This document shows positions 55,871 to 63,280 of a stretch of DNA of 64,000 nt, in pieces. Source of the stretch: Lachnospira hominis (ex Liu et al. 2021) (lineage in GTDB: Bacteria > Bacillota > Clostridia > Lachnospirales > Lachnospiraceae); assembly GCF_014287955.1 (NCBI RefSeq), contig NZ_JACOPD010000001.1, forward strand, positions 124,001-188,000, read 5' to 3'. A program made the position numbers and the translations under genes. Position 1 is the first letter of the stretch. Every line of letters starts with the position of its first letter. The notes under the pieces were generated by a model, which saw only the letters and a program-made list of their open reading frames with translations, was not told the DNA's origin and made no database searches.

Positions 55871-56003
55871 TTGACTTAAATCTTTTCTAGTGTTATTTTA
55901 ATATTGAATTAACAAAGCGAGTGCAAATAAGGTTAATCCGAAATCGCCACTTTGTGGCTCTGCATGGTGCAGATTTTATTGGTCTCATATGAGACCTTTT
56001 TTT
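55871..56003 (+). ncRNA. tracrRNA with its promoter and terminator
   Basis: Promoter TTGACT (55871-55876), 17 bp, extended -10 TGTTATTTT (55891-55899), so the RNA starts near 55906. Its 5' end GAATTAACAAAGC pairs exactly over 13 bp with GCTTTGTTAATTC in the repeat, then after a bulge GCAAAT pairs with the GTTTG start of the repeat. Nexus AAGGTTAATCC (55929-55939) closely resembles AAGGCTAGTCC of S. pyogenes. Hairpins GCCAC-TTT-GTGGC (55946-55958) and CTGCA-TGG-TGCAG (55960-55972) follow, then the terminator GGTCTCAT/ATGAGACC with seven T (55981-56003). Transcribed divergently from cas9. Confidence 0.93.
55898..55926 (-). promoter_or_regulatory. Candidate cas9 promoter inside the tracrRNA gene
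   Basis: On the minus strand TTGCAC (55926-55921) is followed after 17 bp by TATTAA (55903-55898). These boxes lie on the anti-repeat and start site of the tracrRNA, so the two promoters face each other and overlap. Cas9 starts 41 bp downstream of the -10 box. Box quality is moderate. Confidence 0.4.
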
Positions 56004-56080
56004 ATACTCCCCTCCATGACATCACGCTCTTTTATCCCAACTGTTTTAATAATATCATATCGCATAATGCTTTTCAATTA

Positions 56081-56239
56081 CTATAATTTATTTTCACATT
56101 TACTTTCCATGTACAAATCCACTGCTGTATTATTTATTTTTTCTATAATATTCTTTTTTGCATTTTCAGGTGTATATATCTTTATAACCCATTCATCCAT
56201 ATCATCTATCTCTTTCATTTTCAGATATTTTTCTTCCAT
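56081..56239 (-). CDS. 52-aa acidic protein of unknown function
   Basis: Starts at the ATG at 56239, seven bases after GAGGTGG; upstream in-frame starts have no ribosome site and overlap the cotJ promoter region. Sequence MEEKYLKMKEIDDMDEWVIK ... YTPENAKKNIIEKINNTAVD ... CENKL; charged, helical, no membrane segment. It lies between the tracrRNA and the divergent cotJA gene, inside the inverted segment. Whether it belongs with cotJ or with the CRISPR locus is unknown. Confidence 0.55.
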   Translation of the reverse strand: MEEKYLKMKEIDDMDEWVIKIYTPENAKKNIIEKINNTAVDLYMESKCENKL

Positions 56240-56326
56240 TATCGCCACCTCATATATATACATCATTTGCACAAAATTATATTCAAAGCATAGACTAAAT
56301 AGAACATTAACTGTTACGAGGTTTTT

Positions 56327-56479
56327 ATGAACTGTCCAAATTCTGTACAGCTTCAGGTTGTTGGAATGGCTTATGTTCCATGGCAGCGTTGGGGCGACAT
56401 ATATGAACCATGTAAGGCATTGGCAAGAGGAACTCTTTTTGCAGCCTTGGATAAACCTTTTAAAGGAGGCTGTCGATGA
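56327..56479 (+). CDS. cotJA: Spore coat associated protein CotJA
   Basis: 50 aa. LQVVGMAYVPWQRWGDIYEP and LARGTLFAALDKPF are characteristic of CotJA. Ribosome site ACGAGG before the ATG. A CATAGACT sequence at 56289-56296 resembles the -10 box of sigma-E promoters, as expected for a mother-cell gene, but the matching -35 is unclear. The stop overlaps the cotJB start (ATGA). Confidence 0.85.
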   Translation: MNCPNSVQLQVVGMAYVPWQRWGDIYEPCKALARGTLFAALDKPFKGGCR

Positions 56480-56829
56480 ATAACAATTATATGAGAAATG
56501 CAAATATGCGAAACTGTGGATGCAGCCAGCAAAACAGAAATATGCAGCAGCGAAATGCCATGCCGGCAGTTGAGACGTATAATAAAAATAAAGGACTTAT
56601 GAGTATATACGAACTTGGGTTTGCCATGACAGAAGCTCTATTATACCTTGATACGCACCCAGATGATGCCGAAGCTATTGAATATTATAATTCAATAAAA
56701 CCACAATATTCCGAAGCTGTTGCTGATTATGAGGAGTGTTTTGGTGCACTCATTGCAACCGGCACTAACGGATGTGGTTACTGGAACTGGCAGGCGACAC
56801 CACTTCCATGGGAAAAGGAGGGCTGTTAA
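56476..56829 (+). CDS. cotJB: Spore coat protein CotJB
   Basis: 117 aa. The conserved region is C-terminal (YELGFAMTEALLYLDTHPDDAEAIEYYN ... YEECFGALIA ... WNWQATPLPWEKEG), matching CotJB; the N-terminal 40 residues are an Asn/Gln/Met-rich extension. Overlaps cotJA by 4 bp and is followed after 1 bp by cotJC. Confidence 0.88.
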   Translation: MNNNYMRNANMRNCGCSQQNRNMQQRNAMPAVETYNKNKGLMSIYELGFAMTEALLYLDTHPDDAEAIEYYNSIKPQYSEAVADYEECFGALIATGTNGCGYWNWQATPLPWEKEGC

Positions 56830-56830
56830 T

Positions 56831-57136
56831 ATGTGGAATTATGAAAAAAGGCTTGAGTATCCTATAAATATTAAACAGACAAATCCGGCACTTGCGGCTA
56901 TGATTATCAGTCAGTATGGTGGACCTGACGGCGAGCTTGGGGCTTCAATGCGTTATATTTCGCAACGTTACACCATGCCCGACCGTGCTGTGGCGGGACT
57001 TCTTACAGATATTGGAACAGAAGAATCTGCACACTTATGTTGCATATTATATTTTCAAATAAATTTTCAAATTATACTTATTCATGTCATTGAAGGAATT
57101 ATCGTAATACTCTATTTTACTTATAAAACTTTTTAG
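56831..57136 (+). pseudogene. cotJC: N-terminal third of CotJC, truncated by recombination
   Basis: From the ATG at 56831 the product begins as CotJC (MWNYEKRLEYPINIKQTNPA ... SQYGGPDGELGASMRYIS ... GLLTDIGTEE) for 65 codons, to the GAA at 57023-57025. It then runs into the recombinase end (SAHLCCILYFQINFQ) and stops at 57136. The catalase domain and both metal motifs are lost. The rest of the gene is at 48438-48851 on the other strand; the two halves join in frame at GAA to give 201 aa. Confidence 0.9.
57023..57047 (+). other. Recombination junction 2: GAA crossover plus P' arm
   Basis: GAA at 57023-57025 is the last cotJC codon; beyond it lies the arm ATCTGCACACTTATG ... (57025-57047), which mirrors the arm at 48852-48874. 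The arm ends exactly where the recombinase coding region ends. Its first bases also resemble cotJC (TCTGCACACTT against CTCGCTCACTT), as expected when one recombinase reads both attP and attB. Confidence 0.8.
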
Positions 57137-58600
57137 AAAATGATTCATTTTAGCTGCATCTATATTCTGATTATCTATAAGTTTAATACAATCATTAAAA
57201 TATAATTTTTTCTCTTTATATAATAAAAGCTCTTTTTGTCTTTCACGTTCATTTTCAACCATTTCTTCTGCTTTTTTTATCTGACTTTGCAACTCTTCAT
57301 TCCTCAACTTGTATTCCTCTTTGGAATATATCCCATTTTCATATGCATCTTTCTGCCGTTCATCTTTTTTCTTCATTAAATGAATATTATTTAAAATACT
57401 ATCTATAGCCACATCAATACAGTTCTCTTTTTGTCTACATACACTCATATCAATTTCAAATTCCGGCAATATGCACAATAACGAATCTTTTATTATTTCT
57501 GAAATTTTTGAATACTTAACTGATTTTGTATGACATACCGATTGCCTGCTGCAAAGAATGTATGTTGCATCTTTATTATTCTTATTTCTTTTATCAGTAT
57601 ACTTTTTCATAATCATTGCAGCACCACACCTGCCACAAACCATAATTCCAGCAAAAGGATTTTTTAATGTCACATCTTTTTTCTCTCTTGAAATACTTCC
57701 CCTTTTTTTCTGAGCCTCATAAAATATTTTTTCATCAATTATAGCCTCATGCTTACCATCTGCCATTATTATTTCATCATTATTATGATTAAATGGTCTT
57801 GTTTTCAATATTTTTTCATCTTTCCAGATTTTAACCGTTTTTCTTATATTCCACCTTATTTTCCCTATATATACTGGATTAGATAATATTGAATTTATTG
57901 AATACGGCGACCAGTTATCTGATTTTAATGGCTTTACACTGCCGCTATCGAGAATTTTTGCTATTTTGGCAAATCCATATCCTTTATTTACATACAAATC
58001 AAAAATCATTTTTACAACATCTGCTTCTTCTTGTTTTATTTCAAGCGTATGAAATTTATCTTTTCCACTTCCTGCAATTATTTTGTTATAACCAAACGGT
58101 CGTACTGACGCTATATAATTTCCCTGCTTTACTGATGCCATCCGGCCACGATTCATAATTCTTTTTGAATATTCAAGATAATCATTTCCTCTCATCAATT
58201 CCATTTCAAAAAAACGTCTGTCATATTCATCACATAAATTATATATTTTTGTTGGTGTTATAACAGCTGTATTAGTATATCTAAATGTGTTTATAACTCT
58301 CCCGCAATCAAGCAAATCACCTCTTGACAATCTTTGCGGTTCTATAACAAGAACACCAGCATATATCTGTGACTCCAGCATATGAAGTACCTTTTTCATT
58401 ACCGGTCTGTCATCAATAGTTTCACCCGAAACAACTTCACGGCATATGTGTTCTTCCGATATTTTTTTACCAAATTCTCTTACAGCATAATCCTGAAGCT
58501 GTAACTCATGTTTTGCAAGCACTTCACATACTTGTTGTGCAGAATCATCGGCACGCGATTTTCTAAGATACATAATTACATTTTTTTCATTTATTTCCAT
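57047..58600 (-). CDS. Large serine recombinase
   Basis: 517 aa. N-terminal resolvase domain with nucleophile Ser15 (IMYLRKSRAD) and the RLSRGDLLDCGRVINTF region; a recombinase domain (about 165-300, VRPFGYNKI ... NSILSNPVYIGKIRWN); a zinc ribbon (CGRCGAAMIMKKY ... LCSRQSVCHTKS, about 335-375) and a C-terminal coiled coil (about 400-480). Length and domains are those of clostridial large serine recombinases that integrate phages and ICEs. Its 3' end abuts the attP arm in the cotJC break. No other element gene is found beside it, and no directionality factor is recognisable. Confidence 0.93.
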   Translation of the reverse strand: MEINEKNVIMYLRKSRADDSAQQVCEVLAKHELQLQDYAVREFGKKISEEHICREVVSGETIDDRPVMKKVLHMLESQIYAGVLVIEPQRLSRGDLLDCGRVINTFRYTNTAVITPTKIYNLCDEYDRRFFEMELMRGNDYLEYSKRIMNRGRMASVKQGNYIASVRPFGYNKIIAGSGKDKFHTLEIKQEEADVVKMIFDLYVNKGYGFAKIAKILDSGSVKPLKSDNWSPYSINSILSNPVYIGKIRWNIRKTVKIWKDEKILKTRPFNHNNDEIIMADGKHEAIIDEKIFYEAQKKRGSISREKKDVTLKNPFAGIMVCGRCGAAMIMKKYTDKRNKNNKDATYILCSRQSVCHTKSVKYSKISEIIKDSLLCILPEFEIDMSVCRQKENCIDVAIDSILNNIHLMKKKDERQKDAYENGIYSKEEYKLRNEELQSQIKKAEEMVENERERQKELLLYKEKKLYFNDCIKLIDNQNIDAAKMNHFLKSFISKIEYYDNSFNDMNKYNLKIYLKI

Positions 58601-58678
58601 AATTTATTTTCCTAAATAACTTCTAAATCATTATATGTATTAAATTTACAAAAAAATATATTTTTTTAAATTTACCCC

Positions 58679-58707
58679 TTGACAATTTATAGAATTTTAT
58701 GTAGAAT
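58679..58707 (+). promoter_or_regulatory. tRNA-Gly promoter
   Basis: TTGACA (58679-58684), 17 bp, TAGAAT (58702-58707), 53 bp upstream of the tRNA. A near-consensus housekeeping promoter. Confidence 0.8.
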
Positions 58708-58759
58708 AACACTTGCGTTCGGCATTGTAGATAAATGCTGGCATAGTTAAATAGTTTAT

Positions 58760-58831
<72 letters not shown>

Positions 58832-58842
58832 CTTTTATTTAA

Positions 58843-58868
58843 GAAGTCGAATTTCGGCTTCTTTTTTT
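58843..58868 (+). terminator. Terminator after tRNA-Gly
   Basis: GAAGTCGA pairs with TCGGCTTC (one G-U) around a three-base loop, followed by seven T. Confidence 0.85.
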
Positions 58869-58952
58869 ATATAATTACACAAAATCAGACTGCTTACATG
58901 AGACTTACCGATTCTATTAATCCGGTTAAGCAGTATATTTTTTAATATTTAA

Positions 58953-58999
58953 CGGCAGCCGCCAGAATCCTGTATAAACATAAATTCTGGCGGCTGCCG
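58953..58999. terminator. Long GC-rich hairpin downstream of map
   Basis: A perfect 16-bp stem (CGGCAGCCGCCAGAAT with its complement) around a 15-base loop, 28 bp after the map stop. T runs are weak on both sides, so it may protect the 3' end of mRNA or act as a bidirectional terminator. A second, weaker inverted repeat ACTGCTTA/TAAGCAGT lies at about 58889-58933. Confidence 0.6.
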
Positions 59000-59026
59000 C
59001 AATAATTTTTCAATATTATATTTATT

Positions 59027-59899
59027 TTACCAGCTCATTACTTCGTAACCGGTATCTGTGACAAGAACCATAATTTCCCACTGTGCCGATGGTTCATCAT
59101 CGTCTGTATATATTGTCCAGCCATTATCTTCATCAACATAAATGTCAGGCACACCCATATTTATCATAGGTTCAATTGTGAATACCATTCCAGGTGCCAT
59201 AACCATTCCTGTTCCTTTTTTGATAACATAACTTACAAATGGTGTCTCATGGAATTCAAGTCCAATTCCGTGTCCACCGACATCTCTTACTACAGAATAG
59301 CCATTTGCCCTTGCGTGATCATTAATTGCCTGTGCAACATCTCCAAGGTGTCCCCATGGTTTAACTTGTTTAAGTCCAAGTTCAACACACTCCTTTGCTA
59401 CATCAACGAGCTTTTTGTTTTCAGGAGAAACATTTCCTATACAATACATTCTTGATGAATCAGAAAAATACCCATCAAGAATTGTTGAACAGTCAACATT
59501 TATAATATCGCCATCAACTAACTTTATATTACTTGATGGAATACCATGGCATACTTCATTATTAATTGACGTACACACGCTCTTTGGAAATCCCTCATAA
59601 TTAAGCGGTGCTGGAATTCCTCCCATTGCCGTTGTCTTTTCATATACCATCTGGTCAATTTCTTCTGTTGTCATCCCGGCTTTAATATGTTCACCTACAT
59701 AATCAAGAACCGCTATGTTGATTTTGGCACTTTCACGCATTTTTTCAAGCTGATATTCATTTTTAATGATGCTTCTAGGTGGAACTTTGTGGAATTTTTT
59801 CCTGAATGTCTCTATTTTTCTGTCGAAGTCAGCATGACACTCTCCATAATTTTTTCCACTTCCACACCAGCAAGGCTCATCTCTTCTTAACTTTTTCAT
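59027..59899 (-). CDS. map: Type I methionine aminopeptidase with SEC-C motif
   Basis: 290 aa from the ATG at 59899 (GAGGATTATA upstream); the open frame to 59965 has no ribosome site. An N-terminal SEC-C zinc motif (CWCGSGKNYGECH, residues 9-22) is followed by the pita-bread domain with metal ligands in DGDIINVDCSTILDGYFSDSS, GGHGIGLEFHE and VFTIEPMIN. Removes initiator Met from new proteins. Confidence 0.93.
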   Translation of the reverse strand: MKKLRRDEPCWCGSGKNYGECHADFDRKIETFRKKFHKVPPRSIIKNEYQLEKMRESAKINIAVLDYVGEHIKAGMTTEEIDQMVYEKTTAMGGIPAPLNYEGFPKSVCTSINNEVCHGIPSSNIKLVDGDIINVDCSTILDGYFSDSSRMYCIGNVSPENKKLVDVAKECVELGLKQVKPWGHLGDVAQAINDHARANGYSVVRDVGGHGIGLEFHETPFVSYVIKKGTGMVMAPGMVFTIEPMINMGVPDIYVDEDNGWTIYTDDDEPSAQWEIMVLVTDTGYEVMSW

Positions 59900-59970
59900 T
59901 ATAATCCTCATTTCCCGAAATTTTTTCCATTCAACATTCAATATACGTATATGATTATCATACAATTCTG

Positions 59971-61611
59971 CTATTGCTGCAATGCTTCCATAATTGCCGG
60001 AAGCATCTGTTTCTTACGTGATACAACACCATCAAGATAAACTGAATCGTCGGTTGTACCAACATTAAATGCCTGTGATATTGTTGCCGAGGCATTTTTG
60101 CCACTGCACAAAACTTCAGAACCGCCGTCTAATACATTAGTAATCATAAAAAATACCATATCCATTCCGTTATCGCCGGTAACCGTACTGATATAATCTT
60201 TCATTTTCACTTTTATATTCTGAACTTCTTCCTGTTCCATACAGTTGACCTGTCCAACGCCTATCACAACATCGCCTACAGAAAACTTCTTGAAATCTCT
60301 GTTAAACAGATCTTTGGGTGTCCGGCTTTCGATATTGCTTCCGGCCTTAAACATTGCCCTGCCATACTCTTCTATGTCAATACTGGCAAGCTTGGCAAGC
60401 TTTTTGCATGCTTCAATATCATCTGCAGTACATGTTGGAGATTTCAAAATTAATGTATCTGATATTATTGCCGAACATAAAAGTGCCGCAACATCTTTTT
60501 CCGGTACAAGATTATGTTCACAATACATCTTATATATTATAGTCGCAGTGCAGCCCAATGGCTGGTTTCTGAAAAATACAGGAAACATTGTCTGTATTGA
60601 ACCAATACGGTGATGATCAATTATTTCCATAATATCAGCCGTATCCACACCATCAACAGCCTGGCTTCTCTCATTATGGTCAACCAGAATAAGCTTCTTT
60701 TTTCCATGTTTTAAAAGATTTCTTCTCGAAATCATGCCGATATATTTACCATTTTCATCTGTTATCGGGAAATCACGGAAACGCTTTTTTGCCATTACAT
60801 CCTGAATATCCTCTATGAAATCTGTATTCTTAAATGTGATAAGGCCTTCCGAATGCATCATATAGTAACTTATGGGGATGCTCTGGTTTATAAGTCTGGC
60901 AACCGTATACGTATCGTAGTCAGTAACAATAATAGCACAATTTTTTTCTTGTGCAACCTTTATAATTGTCTTTGAAACTGCTGCACCCTCACATATAACA
61001 ATGCATCTTGCGTCCATTTCTATAGCACATAACTGGGCTTCATACCTGTTTCCAAGTATAACTATATCTCCCTTATTGATAAATTGTTCCATTAAGTCAG
61101 GGTTTGCTGCAGCTATTACAACTTTACCGCTGTCTACTATCTGTGTTGTATCGCCTGTAACAACCTTTGCTTTCAACGTATCTACAATATTTTCAAATCG
61201 TGTCTTTGCAACTGACAATATGTTACTGTCATAAACCTCAAAATATGAACGTGATATATCTCCTATTGTAACAAGTCCCTTCAAAATTCCATCACTTGCA
61301 ATAGGAAGCGTTACAACATTGTTCTTTTTCATTATTTCCCAGGCCTGTTTTATTGAAATATTTTCATCAACACCATCAACAAAATGTATATCAACATCTT
61401 TAACCTGTGGCCGTACATCACGCATATATTCCGGCGGCTTTATTCCCAGATTTTTAAACACAAACTGTGTCTCTTCATTAAGATGCCCTGCTCTTTTCGG
61501 AATATAACGTTCTCCTGTTATAATAATTTTAAACCTGGCATAGCATACGGCTGAACACACCGAATCTGTATCAGGATTTCTATGCCCTATTACATATATA
61601 GGAGTTTTCAT
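59971..61611 (-). CDS. ppaC: Manganese-dependent inorganic pyrophosphatase with CBS and DRTGG domains
   Basis: 546 aa from the ATG at 61611, right after GGAGGAAAAT. Family II (DHH) catalytic domain split by the regulatory insert: GHRNPDTDSVCSA at the start, VDHNERSQAV and IIDHHRIGSIQ (about 330) after it; residues 70-250 hold a CBS domain pair with a DRTGG domain between them, typical of nucleotide-regulated CBS-PPases. Hydrolyses pyrophosphate, drives biosynthesis. Adenine nucleotides are expected regulators. Confidence 0.92.
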   Translation of the reverse strand: MKTPIYVIGHRNPDTDSVCSAVCYARFKIIITGERYIPKRAGHLNEETQFVFKNLGIKPPEYMRDVRPQVKDVDIHFVDGVDENISIKQAWEIMKKNNVVTLPIASDGILKGLVTIGDISRSYFEVYDSNILSVAKTRFENIVDTLKAKVVTGDTTQIVDSGKVVIAAANPDLMEQFINKGDIVILGNRYEAQLCAIEMDARCIVICEGAAVSKTIIKVAQEKNCAIIVTDYDTYTVARLINQSIPISYYMMHSEGLITFKNTDFIEDIQDVMAKKRFRDFPITDENGKYIGMISRRNLLKHGKKKLILVDHNERSQAVDGVDTADIMEIIDHHRIGSIQTMFPVFFRNQPLGCTATIIYKMYCEHNLVPEKDVAALLCSAIISDTLILKSPTCTADDIEACKKLAKLASIDIEEYGRAMFKAGSNIESRTPKDLFNRDFKKFSVGDVVIGVGQVNCMEQEEVQNIKVKMKDYISTVTGDNGMDMVFFMITNVLDGGSEVLCSGKNASATISQAFNVGTTDDSVYLDGVVSRKKQMLPAIMEALQQ

Positions 61612-61667
61612 ATTTTCCTCCATTCCACAGATAATTACTATAATCTGCTAATATTTTTAATATTTCA

Positions 61668-61720
61668 AAAAGACTGCCATATACGATATTGCAAATAAAT
61701 ACCACATATAACAGTCTTTT
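61668..61720 (-). terminator. Terminator after the CZB-domain receptor gene
   Basis: AAAAGACTG (61668-61676) pairs with CAGTCTTTT (61712-61720), with T-rich flanks on the minus strand, immediately after the stop at 61724. Confidence 0.7.
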
Positions 61721-61723
61721 ATA

Positions 61724-63130
61724 TTAGTTACGGAATACAACAATCTCAGTTGATTCTGTCTCACCAAGCTGTCTTAACTTTGCCTGCATGTTCTTTATCT
61801 TCTTCTGATATACATAGAATGCATCATGTGCCTTATTGAAGTATTCCATAGCAAGTTCTACATTGCCATCTTCTTTTGCCTGCCATGACTGTGTAGCATA
61901 CTTGTGAATATCATTATGTGAAGCTTTTAATTCTGCAAATTCAGTACATCCTGTAATAGCCGGGTCTGTCTGTGCTGCAAGCCACTTACCAAGCTTACAT
62001 GTCTCATTATTATTAAGCTGTGTAATCTTTAAATGTTCAAAATCAACAACATTGTTATATACACGCCACATAAGAATAAAGTGGTCTATCTCAAATATTC
62101 TGAGCCAGTCCTGAGTTGTAACCTCAGCAAAGCCTCGAACCATATCACTTCTTGTCGTATCAATATAACGTCCAATCTTGTATACATGTGTACCCTGTTC
62201 TTTACAATCCTTAGACAGTTCTTCGTAACTGTCAGATATGTTAGATACCTGTTTTGCAAAATCCGATGTGAATTCTGACTGTTTATCAATATCAGAAAAT
62301 ACTTCATCAATCTTATCTTTTATCTCTGTCATCTGTGATGCCATCTTTTCAATATCTACAAGTGAATCTTCAACTTTTTTATTACCTTCTTCAAGTTTTG
62401 AAGTTGTCTCATTCATTGATTCAGCGAGAACTCCGATATCATTTTTTAATTCATTAACATATCTTACGATATCTTCTGCTGACTCTGATGTATTACTTGA
62501 AAGTTGTCTTACCTGGTCTGCAACAACCGCAAATCCTTTTCCTGCTTCACCTGCTCTTGCCGCCTCAATAGATGCATTAAGTGCTAAGAGATTACTCTGG
62601 CTGGCAACTTTTTTAACAATATCAACAATCTCACTGATTTTATCAATCTTATCCTGAAATTCCTGCACCTGTTCATTAATCCTGCTTATATTTTCTGATG
62701 ACTGGTTTACAACCTTGATACTTTCGTTCATGTTGGCTGTACTGTTCTGTGCTACTGCAAGCATCTCATGTGTATTATCCTGAATACCGCCAACTGTCTT
62801 TGAAATATTATTAATTGATTCTTCAAGATTATGACTTGCTTCTTCCATCTCAGCTATTGAGTCCGTCTGTGACTGTACCTGATCAAGCGTATTCTTTACA
62901 TACGAATTATCGCCAATTGATTCCATAGCCTCATTAAGACGCATAACAAAGTTGTTATTTGACTTCTTAAATGCATGAATCAGCTCATTAAGCTTCTCTC
63001 CATATGCCGGATTATCAAATGCCGTTACATCAATATCATCATATTCACCCTGTATGACTTTGTCCATCATCTGCATCATAACATCTATATCATGACTAAC
63101 ATTACTATTATTTTTATTTTTTCCAAACAT
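61724..63130 (-). CDS. Soluble methyl-accepting chemotaxis protein with CZB zinc-binding domain
   Basis: 468 aa with no membrane segment. The signalling domain (about 85-330) has the receptor hairpin tip [35 protein letters not shown]. The C-terminal CZB domain (about 345-450) shows its zinc ligands: His in [13 protein letters not shown], Cys in ETCKLGKWL and two His in [12 protein letters not shown] domains sense zinc or hypochlorous acid by Cys-Zn chemistry. Cytosolic receptor. Confidence 0.92.
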   Translation of the reverse strand: MFGKNKNNSNVSHDIDVMMQMMDKVIQGEYDDIDVTAFDNPAYGEKLNELIHAFKKSNNNFVMRLNEAMESIGDNSYVKNTLDQVQSQTDSIAEMEEASHNLEESINNISKTVGGIQDNTHEMLAVAQNSTANMNESIKVVNQSSENISRINEQVQEFQDKIDKISEIVDIVKKVASQSNLLALNASIEAARAGEAGKGFAVVADQVRQLSSNTSESAEDIVRYVNELKNDIGVLAESMNETTSKLEEGNKKVEDSLVDIEKMASQMTEIKDKIDEVFSDIDKQSEFTSDFAKQVSNISDSYEELSKDCKEQGTHVYKIGRYIDTTRSDMVRGFAEVTTQDWLRIFEIDHFILMWRVYNNVVDFEHLKITQLNNNETCKLGKWLAAQTDPAITGCTEFAELKASHNDIHKYATQSWQAKEDGNVELAMEYFNKAHDAFYVYQKKIKNMQAKLRQLGETESTEIVVFRN

Positions 63131-63280
63131 AGCGATTACTCCTTCCGCTGTCTTTATTTAAGCACTTTCATGCTTAAATTTCGTACATAATATTTTTTAA
63201 TATGATAACATAATTTTCAAAAAAAAGAAACAATTATTTTGATTTCACATATTATAATAAAAAAGTTTTATGGAGTTTCT

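Noticed and set aside
56240..56503. N-terminal extension of the 52-aa gene to a 140-aa frame
   Set aside because: The extension runs over cotJA and the start of cotJB on the opposite strand; the ribosome site lies just before 56239.
48888..57046. A normal integrated prophage or ICE within cotJC
   Set aside because: The two gene halves face opposite ways, so excision could not restore the gene, and there are no phage or conjugation genes between them. Inversion explains the order better.
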